From Rhodopirellula halodulae (lineage in GTDB: Bacteria > Planctomycetota > Planctomycetia > Pirellulales > Pirellulaceae): a stretch of 64,000 bases of DNA. The position numbers were made by a program, and so were the translations under genes. This document shows positions 45,801 to 51,476 of the stretch, piece after piece (within the stretch, counting starts at the first letter, position 1; the number at the start of each line of letters is the position of its first letter). The notes below the pieces were generated by a model. That model ran no database searches. It saw only the letters and a program-made list of their open reading frames with translations, and was not told the DNA's origin. The DNA lies in NCBI RefSeq assembly GCF_020966775.1, contig NZ_JAJKFV010000009.1, positions 62,001-126,000 on the forward strand, given 5' to 3'.

Positions 45801-47918
45801 TGGTGCGGTTCGATCGATCGTTGCAACAGGACCCGTGAAACCAGAACCCAACGGATTGCTCAGGTCATCAATCGCTGTTCCTCCTGTGACAGCATTCAGT
45901 CCGATCGTTCCATCGAACGTGCCTGCACTGACCGTCACCGTGTACTCGGCTCCGCTTCCCACAATGTTCGCAATTGACGCTCCACTGATTCCAGTGCCCA
46001 CCATGCCAAAGTCAGAAGCCGTGACGTTGCCTACGGGCTCGTTGAAGACAACGTCAAAGTCGATACTCGATGCGGAAGTCGTCGACGGACCGACCAACGT
46101 GATTGAATCGACCTCCGGAGCCAACGTGTCGACAACATAGGCGTCAAAGTTGTTTGCCGGTGTAGCTAGTTGGTTGCCCGCGTAATCGGTCGCGGAGGTT
46201 CGGGGCGTGACATCAATCGAAAGTGTGCCGTCGCCAACGCCGGGAGTCACAAAGACTCGCTTCTGCGTCCCTGAAATGGTCTGCAGCGAAGCAAGCAGCG
46301 CATTGGGAAGCCCCGTCTGATCGAGAGTTACATCTCCCAGGCCAAACGATGTCACACTTTCGCTGAGCGTGATCAGGAAGCTCAGCGGTGATTCGTTGGT
46401 CGGCGATGCATCTTCGAGGACAACGGACTCAACGGTTGGGGCGATGCGGTCGATTTGGTAAACGCGACCACTGCCACCAACAACATTTGGGCTGTTGCCA
46501 GCAAGGTCACTGAAATTACCGTCATTCACTAGTCTCAGTGCAACAGCACCGGAGCCCGTGCCGGTGTTCAGCAAGACGTCGTAGGTGTCGCCTGACCCCG
46601 TCACCTCGGCGACGAACACACCTGAAATCGGGTCCGCTGGTTCGGAGTCAAGAATGAATGGTTGCAGATTGTCGGTGGAAACACCGATCACCGGCTCATC
46701 GAACTTGATTCTGTAACGAACCTGCTGGAGATTGGTCGGTGATAAATCGAGAGCGGAGGCACCGAAGCTGGCTGGCGCAGTCTTGTCGATGGTGATCACC
46801 GACGATGTCAAGCTCGTTGTTGGCAGCGCGTTCCCAGACAGATCAGTGATCGTCGGTGGGTCCGCTATGCCGAGCTGAATGGTTCCATCACCGTCACCGG
46901 TAGATACCGTGACCGTATAGGTGTCGGTGCTGCCGACTACATTGGTCAGCATCGCGTTCGTGATATCGCCACCGATCGTCAGTGTGAAATCGTTGAGGCC
47001 GACGTTCTGAACCGATTTGTCAAAGACCACCGTGAAATCAATCAGATCCGCATTCGTAGGAGTTGATTGTTCGGAGGTGATCGAAACGACCGATGGAGGT
47101 GAGTTCTCGACTTGGTGCACGGGACCCGTCTGCTGCGTCCCCACGCCGACACCACCGAGCGGATTGGAAGCGAGGTCAGCAATCGTGTCGTTGTCATTCA
47201 GTGCCAACTGGACGGTCCCTTGACCGCCGCCTGTGGAAACTTCCACCACATACGAGGTTCCGCTGCCATCGACCGACGCAATACCAGCTCCCACGACACC
47301 GCTAGTGATGAGCGTGAAATCAGTCAAATCAACGCCTTCGACGGCTTCGCTGAAAGTCACGTTGTATTCGATCGTTGCCGCCGATGCGGTTGGCGTACCG
47401 ATCAAAGTGATGCTGTCGACGATCGGTGCCGTCTTGTCGATGGTGTAGATCTCACCAGTGGTGAACGATCCATCCTGGTTGCCAGTCGTGCCGTTGCCGC
47501 CGAGAGGTTTGCCATTGCCACTGACGCGAACGATTGAATCGTTGTCGATCAAATCGATGCTTAAAGAACCATCCCCTGATCCGGTGAACACGTTGATTGT
47601 GTAGACCGCTCCGGTACCGGAGACCGAATCGACACTGGCTAGTGTCGGGCCGTTTGCATCAACGACGAAGTCTGATGTGTCGACACCGTTTACGTCTTCG
47701 TCAAATGTGACTGTGAAAGCGACGCTAGAAGCGTTGGTCGGATTTGCATCGGCCCGAATGATCGAAGAGACTTCGGGGCCAGGGCCAGCTAACACTCGCC
47801 GGTCTTCGAGCATCTCGATGCGAAGCTGTTGACGCCGTAATTTTCGCGAGCTCCCGCGACGACGGGGCACTCTTCCACGACGGGGACGTCCCGATTCGTT
47901 GATCAGCCACGATCTCAT
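33807..47918 (-). CDS. Giant modular surface/adhesin-like protein with Ig-like, Calx-beta, propeller, beta-helix and dockerin domains
   Basis: At 4703 residues (14.1 kb) this is the largest gene in the window. An Arg-rich leader with MLEDRRVLA is followed by ten Ig-like repeats of about 105-110 residues (about 46-1130; consensus PEVDSIT...FTVTFSE...V). Calx-beta domains lie at about 1135-1250, 1885-2005, 2255-2370 and 3690-3810. An SBBP-type propeller spans about 1405-1880, and delta-60 repeats about 2655-3060. A GEVED module ends at about 3245. A CSLREA start with right-handed beta-helix spans about 3250-3690. A LamG-like segment lies at about 3905-4090, two FSEN-type Ig repeats at 4215-4405, a cadherin-like domain at 4405-4525, and a C-terminal dockerin pair at about 4640-4700. 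It is probably an extracellular, Ca2+-binding adhesin or matrix protein. Positions are estimates. Confidence 0.88.
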   Translation of the reverse strand: MRSWLINESGRPRRGRVPRRRGSSRKLRRQQLRIEMLEDRRVLAGPGPEVSSIIRADANPTNASSVAFTVTFDEDVNGVDTSDFVVDANGPTLASVDSVSGTGAVYTINVFTGSGDGSLSIDLIDNDSIVRVSGNGKPLGGNGTTGNQDGSFTTGEIYTIDKTAPIVDSITLIGTPTASAATIEYNVTFSEAVEGVDLTDFTLITSGVVGAGIASVDGSGTSYVVEVSTGGGQGTVQLALNDNDTIADLASNPLGGVGVGTQQTGPVHQVENSPPSVVSITSEQSTPTNADLIDFTVVFDKSVQNVGLNDFTLTIGGDITNAMLTNVVGSTDTYTVTVSTGDGDGTIQLGIADPPTITDLSGNALPTTSLTSSVITIDKTAPASFGASALDLSPTNLQQVRYRIKFDEPVIGVSTDNLQPFILDSEPADPISGVFVAEVTGSGDTYDVLLNTGTGSGAVALRLVNDGNFSDLAGNSPNVVGGSGRVYQIDRIAPTVESVVLEDASPTNESPLSFLITLSESVTSFGLGDVTLDQTGLPNALLASLQTISGTQKRVFVTPGVGDGTLSIDVTPRTSATDYAGNQLATPANNFDAYVVDTLAPEVDSITLVGPSTTSASSIDFDVVFNEPVGNVTASDFGMVGTGISGASIANIVGSGAEYTVTVSAGTFDGTIGLNAVTGGTAIDDLSNPLGSGFTGPVATIDRTAPSVLSVSAPVSITNSSTIDYTVQFSETVTGFTASDLTLVSGGAITSASINPVSGSGDTYTVTVNTGSGDGTIGLDVNASASIVDAAGTSLAAGLIGDVVSIDKTAPAITTFASATSLLTNTDNLLFDVVFSEPITSFDVNDLTLTTTGLVGASIAQISGSGTDYSVRVATGTGDGTARLALANTPTISDLAGNPLPASATQSELVTIDKTTPTTMSIGRLSPADVTLTNATTVQYEVVFPEPVTGITPSVFYPHTNQTGNLRDLTVSSVIGSGDTYTVTINIGGGQGPLLLGIDNPSGLIRDLAGNSISYIQGAGVNYVVDLIAPEVESITRASVSPTSSQSLEFNVLFNESVLNVDPGDFELAVNGVTDAMINSVSGTGASYVVTVTHTGGNGTLGLNYKAASSVNDAAGNLVNGGFTTGEVYTIATASFSIAAADAAKNEGNSEPTPFTFTVTRSDDTTGTASVDYTVSGSGTDAADAGDFGGAFPSGTVTFADGEATKVITIDVLGDSNVEPDEGFSVTLSNPSSPAVISSGTADGNIVNDDLVQTFAPVVTLPSSAVTFVEGDGPLLVDPSATVVDTDSPDFDGAVLTLEITNNASVDDQLLINNQGTGPGQVGVSANVISYEGAAIATFSGGAGTTPLVITFASGSTPDAAQAILRNAQYANASDTPSTLPRLITATLVDGDGNQSAATSTEVAFDFAFAVSSTEFSSIQGVGRDAAGNLYVGGRFTGTADVDPGPSEVLLTSTGGSQDAYIASYTSAGVLRWVQQFGDTGSDDVLDIEVTASGNVFAVGAFAGTVVFDSGAGNATFVADGPRDNYLLKFDSDGGLVASGSFGGDTSDIALDPDGNLLLTGSYARTVDIDPSPGTFFLPDAGSTGNGNSFYLKLNPNLEFVWAKSIEQVGGTFQVGDRGTAIATDSSGNVYALGEYRANFDFDFGPGTFQLSTSSDTNPDIYLLKLTSMGDFVWAKSWGSTEFDVGHALAVDNNDNIVVAGVFGGTNVGGTTASADFDPGPGTDIQTSVGVYDMFVSKFDSDGTFQWARTAGSTANESAGTIATDSLGNIVAGVSFYRAIDFDPSVNVFEIDPVGSASGFWGLSPDGDFRFASHLAPESSSAYNGLAALTIDQNDYLLAAGHFSGGTDFDPGGGTFLIPASSDGSFFLGLDVVGLPANQTVNVIAIDSEFAITATDASKNEGESGSSRFTFTVTRSVDTEGPASIDYFVTGSGANQANASDFGGNFPSGTVEFADGETQQLITVDVSADSIVETDEVFTVTISNPSVPATITTETAEGTILNDDVAGFEIVEPGEIIAWSGSGETGADPFGVPFVSSDTTTFPSWGMPGFGTGVTTFQAPGSFDGFRVSFSGLPSDVTINESHGNTGLNVDPFSVDDRWNKEVTGNSILFTSPDPATKRLDQGDRMFVSVIFTGDLDPSLLQFDVEYLDSTNPVGTVVSETGASDTFTVALTAEPESDVVIDVTSGDIGEATVDQPTLTFTNQNWFVAQTVTVTGIDDALVDDDQTTSITISVNDQASDDSFGSLPDQVVSVTTIDDEIPTVVSMDVAPMLIAEDGVEDMVYTLSRTGDTSTSLAVNFTISGTANSTSDFTISHAGTVNFSAGSSTATVTVSATSDSTPEGNETVILTIDPNSAYVVGSAGSATGTILDNDEPGVGQLVGIDLGTNSTLEHSPTNWNQAFFLNFSLTDLLAEDGQPTGIDLVSQFSSGGGISNFIPNPLTLPAHTQSLVKIDEVSVGNAGVPYSATFSGLEAGASYRVYVLAYTGTSGNGNTQNVTISGESGSEVSFTQTLTSQNVYVNGSKGSSLETLESYAEVVTASSTGDISVNITPNAGDNIHVAALAIQQISGATDPLSVTIAPASISENGGSATVTITRGTDTTNSLDVVITNSDPSEASVPLTATIPAGQSSVDVTLNALNDTAVDGTQTVTITASVAGGIADGMSGLDDSFGTFGKANTQLDSQYQPPHGVIASLPDGKILAASEASTEFELTIQRFNADGSSDTTFGTGGVVVPTVASGVGSFDPTEPFPKSIEVAPDGKFYIGGVLANGAETPFLARFNSDGSLDSSFGIGGIADLTSVGLVSIEGMDLTDDGKLLVALSSNNSSLFRAMRINPDGQLDASFGISGVAGFPNVFSEAIDVATLPNGKFLLLGEDGRMIRGDQFGNVDPMFGNEGEAFVPFSSATKVFTDLLVDGAGNIVIAGTATESFADDFTLARFSSDGLLDPSFDSDGLVTLDVAGADDIATSLEIGIDGKLFVVGYTTPAGGNQAAVVRLNSDGSPDNTFDGDGRLVTTLGSNSSQQTLGSAMTPDASLLVLGGNLSDIQIAKISSGVVPFSGSSGVYVTDDDASNLDFGDAPIGYPVSISDSGASHDVTAGGPFLGFLADAEIDGVNSAGAKFDDENGSDDEDGVFFTSGVVFAAADASLTGTVVVELQNADPLSNRLDAWIDFNRDGDWADPGEQIFASFDLGTSDGGHVLSFAVPQDTGDNVISGNTYARFRVSTLGGLGVTGTAADGEVEDHQLTIVSAAPLIVDTLTDESDGDFSPGDLSLREAIELANFKAGADTIEFAPALSGGTITLTVDQLEVTDDLTITGPGSSNMTIDGGDAFRVFQSLNVGAFELQGLTITGGRPSYTSSSNSGGAIFSSGDLMLTDVVITGNVAGGSLGDGGGIMHSNGDVTITDSVISNNTTTTSSALGGGIHSLGSTVLIQNSVVDGNTMTGDSSVGAGVVVINGNLTLTQSTISNNTSSADTVTGGGVTVGGGNLTILASTISGNSVTGSGGGVAFDGLGFTATVTNSTVSGNSAGVYGGGIANFAGSFDINHSTVTNNSAPADNGGGVASFTSSQASAIVTTIYSSIISGNSSSDVDQIVFAGPAAPLDSVFSDGFNVVGNGTAVPDRFTGPSDQTLIANPGLNPLANNGGPTLTHALQASSPALDAGEMTSTENLDQRGTGFPRLSGSNVDVGAFERDATTLPRFSIRATDATKLEGDTGLTTFTFTVTRSGDTSGSASVDYQVSGDGAYAADANDFTGVLPGGTLAFDDGQESILINIDVTGDVLAEADEDFRVTLSNASASTLIDVATADGTILTDETPELTVDISATSIPENGGSTTATVTRNTDTTDELIVSLAASDASEVTLPQTVIIPAGQTTSAPFVIDGIDDAVVDGTQTVTITASTSTASSLAQQYVDDFSGPTIDSFWNVSAAIPDSTITQVDGVLRIHSPTAPSTFTDSKVESATIFSGSDFEASVDFRVPDGNAMAWLTLGRRPQGQGTPQTYGLYLYRAANYFTWLANDSFTGSMSARSGFGDERTQWHQLKLQYNAETMTATSFVDGVEVNSDSVNLDHAVVILNMKDRDSEGLGPSTIEFDNFQFSYGQTIAAGSANIDVTDDDVAELSLSIVDTEIAENGGQTTATVSRNTDTTNPLTVTIATSDNGEARVPLSVTIPAGQSVSDPFTITGVDDQIVDGTQTVTITATASGHSGTDGTVDVTDDDTSPTVLIDLVDTLLFDGDDASNVTFTFSAATTDFDASDVVVTNGTISNFDGTGTTYSATFTAADGFDGIGTVSVNAGSYSDAFGNAGLAGSDSVAIDTLNPEVVVEIVDTLLDESDNSSVVTFTFSENVNDFIGADVVVSNGTLSDFSGSGMNYTATFTADPTVDGIGTAAVSVGSFTDAAGNFGTGGSDTVVLERPPQAPEDILLDTDSINENLDTSAADLLFANLSAVDPDIDDAHSYELVSGEGDSDNARFQITEDQLFLRQGEVLDYETQASYSVRMRVTDGAGLVFEKSVTLDVNNLVEVTKEDITVGDGTAQRSRVESLTIQFDAEVTIDPEAFTVIKRGTDGGNVDVAYTTRLDQNGHTIADLTFSGSFVEYGSLVDGNYQLTIVGTKIATSRAYGIDADRDGLADDNILFGDNESDVFFRLYGDTNGDGLVGAADYIALRNSYGTSDSDPGHERSLDFDSDGIIGASDFFAFRNNYGSARNY

Positions 47919-48474
47919 CTGCCTTCACTCCAACGCTTGGATGCAGTTTTTGCATTTGCCCCGGGGCCTAAAATAGCGAAGCCGAGACGTTAATTGAGAC
48001 TTCCAGGACCGCTACGGCCAAATAATGGCGGACAATTTCCCTGAGGAGGGGGCGGCGGTTTATCTGTAGGACTGCGGGATTTGAGCGTTTTGCGTTGTTT
48101 CTAGCTGTCAGATTTTCATGATTGCTGCTTCAGAACCTTCTTTTTCTTCGCCAGCGACTGCAGATTTGCACCACCGCAAGCGAGGATATTTTCTGGGTAG
48201 ACGGTAGAACACGCCAACGGTGAACGATCCACCGAACCACCCACGCTGTCTCCGCGAAAGAATACTATCCTGCGAACTGTCACTTGTGTCATTTCTCTCG
48301 GGCCGATGTGCTCACTCAATGGCGGTCAAGTTCGGGCACACAATCTGGTCCTGCCCGCAAGGCAACTCGGGAATCGACAAATCACTCTGAGGCGAACCGG
48401 CGGGTATCTGTGGGATCAAGACGCTTTCCTGCGATGAATTTCGAAGCCGTTTCCATCCACCGGAACGAACTAGC
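47919..48474. other. Intergenic region upstream of the giant gene
   Basis: The 556-bp gap between divergent genes should hold the giant gene's promoter. GGAGTGAAGG precedes its ATG as a ribosome-binding site. Between 47970 and 48470 I see no convincing gene, tRNA, repeat element or strong hairpin; short open frames there have no recognisable content. Confidence 0.4.
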
Positions 48475-48768
48475 ATGAAGTCGGGGGAGCCATGCGTTCT
48501 TTGCGAGGTGGAAGCGGCGTTCAATCAACACCATTTGATTCCGCGGCATTGTCATCGGAAGTCTTGGTGGAAGAAGCGTTTCTCAAAAGAAGAAATGCAG
48601 CGAACGATATCGGTGTGCAAGATGTGTCATCGCACGATTCACAATCTGATCCCGGATGAAAAGGAAATCGGCCGCGACTACTACACGATCGAACGTCTCA
48701 AAACGCACCCAGCCTTTGCCAACTACTTGGCATGGAAGCGAAGGAGATTGGAGAGCGGGAAAAGCTGA
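48475..48768 (+). CDS. Small HNH-type nuclease-like protein
   Basis: The 97-residue protein has the layout of a compact HNH (beta-beta-alpha-metal) domain. A first Cys pair sits in CVLC (residues 7-10), the central motif is HHLIPRH (19-25), a second Cys pair sits in VCKMC (47-51), and a final histidine pair is in HRTIH (52-56). The two CxxC pairs would bind a structural zinc and the HH/H residues a catalytic metal. A basic, helical tail (RLKTHPAFANYLAWKRRRLE) could contact DNA. HNH stand-alone proteins act in restriction, repair or mobile elements. No such neighbours are visible here, so the role is open. It is flanked by minus-strand operons. Confidence 0.8.
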   Translation: MKSGEPCVLCEVEAAFNQHHLIPRHCHRKSWWKKRFSKEEMQRTISVCKMCHRTIHNLIPDEKEIGRDYYTIERLKTHPAFANYLAWKRRRLESGKS

Positions 48769-48803
48769 TGGGGCCGTGGGGCATTGCGCTAGAAATTGAA
48801 TGC

Positions 48804-48837
48804 GCAAAAAGAAAGCCGCGGCAGGAGATGCCGCGGC
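48804..48837 (-). terminator. Rho-independent terminator of the redox operon
   Basis: On the minus strand a perfect 8-bp GC-rich stem (GCCGCGGC at 48830-48837 and 48815-48822, which is self-complementary) encloses a 7-nt loop and is followed by TTTCTTTTT (48814-48806). It lies 43 bp after the globin gene's stop. Confidence 0.9.
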
Positions 48838-48879
48838 GTGATGAATCGGATGCAGTGCAATCCGTGAATGGCGTGAAAA

Positions 48880-49296
48880 CTAAGCGGCCGCGGCTTTGCC
48901 GCTGAGCATGGCTCCGGAAAGAGTGGTGTAGGTAAGTGTCCACGCTTCTTTGACTTCGTCGGTGAAGTCATCGCCCAGTCCCTGCCCGAGTGTCCAAAGC
49001 AAAGCTTCGCCCACCGTCGCGTAGCTGCTGTCGGGAACGGCGTACTCCACCGCATGCTTTCGCCCCAGTTCCTGAACCGTTGGAAGAATGGTCTCCAACC
49101 GATCCAAGGAAGCGACCGCCAAGGAGATTGTGCTCATGAGTTTCTTGCCCTGTTCGGACATGTCGCCTTTGAACAGTGATCGAAGACTCGGATCGAGTGT
49201 GAACAGACGGCCATAAAACAACTCCGCGGCTTGCTCGGAGATCGGTTTGACCTTTTCCCAGCTGTCTTTGACCATTGCGACTTGTTCGGGTGTCAT
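48880..49296 (-). CDS. Single-domain bacterial globin (flavohaemoglobin-like, Vitreoscilla-type)
   Basis: I chose ATG 49296 (138 residues, MTPEQVAMVKDSWEKVKPIS), which matches the usual globin N-terminus; GGGAAA lies upstream. An alternative TTG start at 49371 overlaps the upstream gene's stop and would add 25 residues. The globin fold is visible as helix A (VAMVKDSWEKVKPI), the CD region (LDPSLRSLFKGDMSEQGKKL), and the E-F region with the proximal histidine in GRKHAVEYAV. The distal residue is probably Gln in the E helix (EQGKK region). Haem globins of this type bind O2 or NO. It is the last gene of a haem-rich operon, which suggests NO or oxygen chemistry linked to the cytochromes. Confidence 0.9.
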   Translation of the reverse strand: MTPEQVAMVKDSWEKVKPISEQAAELFYGRLFTLDPSLRSLFKGDMSEQGKKLMSTISLAVASLDRLETILPTVQELGRKHAVEYAVPDSSYATVGEALLWTLGQGLGDDFTDEVKEAWTLTYTTLSGAMLSGKAAAA

Positions 49297-49367
49297 CAGA
49301 AAGGTTTCCCTGTGGAAAGAAGGAAGATAAACGGGTGAAATGAATCGGTCTTCAAGAACGGTGTTGG

Positions 49368-49988
49368 TCAATCAATGGGAACTCGAACGATGACGCCACC
49401 CATCACGTCGTCTTTGGCGAACTCCGGATAGTCATCACCACGGTTCGGGTGATCGTTGTGGCAACTCCAGCAAGCTTCCGCGACGGCTTTGTCCGAGTAG
49501 GCTGCGACGAAGTACTTTTGGCCGCCAAGTTCTTCTTCACCGTAGAAGTTCTCCGTCGGGTTCTCCGCCAAGAAGTCGAGGGCGGTGACTTCGAGTTCGC
49601 TTTTGGGTTTGTTCTGTTCGTTCAGAGGCCACTTGCTTTTCAACGCGTAGGTGAAGCCGGCTTCGGGGTTTTCGAACACCAGTTCGGATCCCATGCGGAA
49701 CATCTGTGCGGGCAAGGGAATGGTGTGCTCTTCTTCTTCCCAGTATTCGCTGGGTTCGACGGGGGCGTCTTGCTTCTTCAGACGCGTCACCACCTTGGAG
49801 GCGTAAACCGTGCGGTCGGCCATCATCACGGCATGCACCGCGTTGGAAAATTTCTTGTAGGGAACGCCCGGTTCCGCGTCGGGAGCCGATGTCGCAGAGG
49901 CGTTCGCTCCGCCACCACATCCGGTGCAGGCGATGGTCAACAGTCCGAGAATGCCGATCCAAGAATGGCTTTTGAAAGAAAAGGTCAT
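49368..49988 (-). CDS. DUF3365 (Tll0287-like) haem-binding lipoprotein
   Basis: The 206-residue protein starts at ATG 49988 with AGGA 8 nt upstream. The N-terminus is a lipoprotein-type signal (GILGLLTIACTGCGGG). A DUF3365-like domain covers the remainder: residues about 45-60 (FSNAVHAVMMADRT), PLPAQMFRMGSELV, a conserved PLNEQNKP segment, YFVAAYSDKAVAEACWSCHNDHP, and a final GGVIVRVPID. The CWSCH motif is a c-type haem attachment site. Family members (Tll0287 of Thermosynechococcus) are small c-haem sensor- or redox-like proteins, often in the periplasm. It lies between the multihaem cytochrome and globin genes. A redox sensing or electron-relay role is inferred. Confidence 0.85.
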   Translation of the reverse strand: MTFSFKSHSWIGILGLLTIACTGCGGGANASATSAPDAEPGVPYKKFSNAVHAVMMADRTVYASKVVTRLKKQDAPVEPSEYWEEEEHTIPLPAQMFRMGSELVFENPEAGFTYALKSKWPLNEQNKPKSELEVTALDFLAENPTENFYGEEELGGQKYFVAAYSDKAVAEACWSCHNDHPNRGDDYPEFAKDDVMGGVIVRVPID

Positions 49989-50110
49989 GGTTGAGTCCTA
50001 AAATCGAGAAGTGGTCAATGGATGCACCGCGATCCTGATTTCGCCTTCAATCGAGAGAACGGGCAGAGTGTTCAGGCAACTCCATGCGGCACATGAAGTT
50101 CGCCGACTGT

Positions 50111-51475
50111 TCATTTTTTCTTGCGGCGAGCCTCCCTCTTTCTTTGCTGTTCGTCGAACCTGGCCTTGGCAAGGTCGACACTGTCGATGTGGATGGTTGG
50201 TGGTGCGTCAAAGCATTTCTGAATCAACTGTTCGTCGGCGAGTGCGTCGATGGAAAACCCGGGCCCGTGACAGTTCATGCAGACATCACGCAACATCTTT
50301 TCGTTGGGGCGTAGATTGTCGTTTTGGTTGTGCTGAACCCAGACTTCGCCGTCGCTGTCTTCCAACCGAGGCATGTGACAGGTCGCACAGGACACACCAC
50401 TGCCGGCATCGGCTTCGCCACGCATCTCCGATTGCCAAGCGACGTGATGCCCGCTGCCCAAGTAAGATCGGCTGTGGTCGTCGTTGTGACAGCCAACACA
50501 GGCATCAACGGAAGCCGTTTGTGTGTCGAAGCGATGGCCGGGATGGCACGCATTGCAAGTGAGTTCGCGGTGTGCGGCATCCACATGCATCGGCAGTCGA
50601 GCCATCGCAGGCGTCATGGGCGACAGGTCTTGTGCCAAACGCATCCCGTGATGCCCTTGCACGAATGTTTCGACCTGTTTGGAATGGCAGACTTCGCAGC
50701 TCTGCATGGATACCATGTCGGACCAGGCGGTGACCGCGTCGGATGATTCGCCTGGTTGAGTTTGGTGGCAACCGCTGCAATTGACTCCCGCCGCCGCGTG
50801 AGCGGTCTCGCTCCAATCCGCCAAGAGTTCTTCGTTCAGCTCCCAGTCCGCCGGTGCATCCGCATCGTCAATGGTTAGCGGTGACGATGTCGCGTCGGAA
50901 GAGTCGACCTCGAGTCCGAGAACGATCATTTGATCCAAGAAATCTGGCTCGCCGGCATGCTTGACCAAAAAGTTCTCGTAGAGGGCCCGGTTGTCGTGGT
51001 AGTTATGGCAACCCGCGGTGGCACAAGAATCAAACGCGAAATTCGCGTGACTGGGGCGCGTTTCCAGCGTTTCTTGGTGGCAGTGGTAGCAATAGTCTGC
51101 TGGCATCGTCAGTCCCATCTCCAGCGTTTGCTCGGGCAGGTGTTCTCGATGGCAGGTGATGCAGCTTTGTGCGTCCAGGACTGACAAAAGCTCCGCGTTG
51201 GAGGGGTCGTTGAATTTGCTGGCGGGGTGAGTGTCCTTTGCTAACTTCAACTCGTCAGCGTGACAATTCAGACAAGCGTCTTCGCGAAGGCCGCTTCCTT
51301 CCGTGTGGCAAACATCACATCGGAGTTCGATTTGGTAGTGCCCGTGTGATGTGTCGCCCGGAAGGAACATGGTTTTGGTGCTGGCCGAAGACGCGAACGC
51401 GGAGTAAGCGATCACACCTCCGATCAAAAGGTTGATGCCAACCAACGCGAGCCATGCTTTTTGAACGCCACTCAT
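50111..51475 (-). CDS. Membrane-anchored multihaem cytochrome c (ten CXXCH plus one CX4CH motif)
   Basis: The 454-residue protein starts at ATG 51475, one base after the upstream gene's stop, so translation is coupled. An N-terminal transmembrane anchor (WLALVGINLLIGGVIAYSAFA) precedes the haem sites. These are CDVCH, CLNCH, CITCH, CYHCH, CATAGCH (four residues between the cysteines), CSGCH, CEVCH, CNACH, CVGCH, CATCH and CMNCH. Eleven haems are therefore possible. Domain layout recalls octahaem/decahaem electron-transfer cytochromes (doubled CXXCH with distal His such as HREH and HNYHD). It ends in a Lys/Arg-rich tail. It probably passes electrons from the membrane flavoprotein encoded next door to periplasmic acceptors. 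Confidence 0.88.
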   Translation of the reverse strand: MSGVQKAWLALVGINLLIGGVIAYSAFASSASTKTMFLPGDTSHGHYQIELRCDVCHTEGSGLREDACLNCHADELKLAKDTHPASKFNDPSNAELLSVLDAQSCITCHREHLPEQTLEMGLTMPADYCYHCHQETLETRPSHANFAFDSCATAGCHNYHDNRALYENFLVKHAGEPDFLDQMIVLGLEVDSSDATSSPLTIDDADAPADWELNEELLADWSETAHAAAGVNCSGCHQTQPGESSDAVTAWSDMVSMQSCEVCHSKQVETFVQGHHGMRLAQDLSPMTPAMARLPMHVDAAHRELTCNACHPGHRFDTQTASVDACVGCHNDDHSRSYLGSGHHVAWQSEMRGEADAGSGVSCATCHMPRLEDSDGEVWVQHNQNDNLRPNEKMLRDVCMNCHGPGFSIDALADEQLIQKCFDAPPTIHIDSVDLAKARFDEQQRKREARRKKK

Positions 51476-51476
51476 A

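Noticed and set aside
48475-48768. HNH protein as a homing endonuclease or intron-encoded enzyme
   Set aside because: No intron, intein or split gene surrounds it; it is a free-standing frame between two operons.
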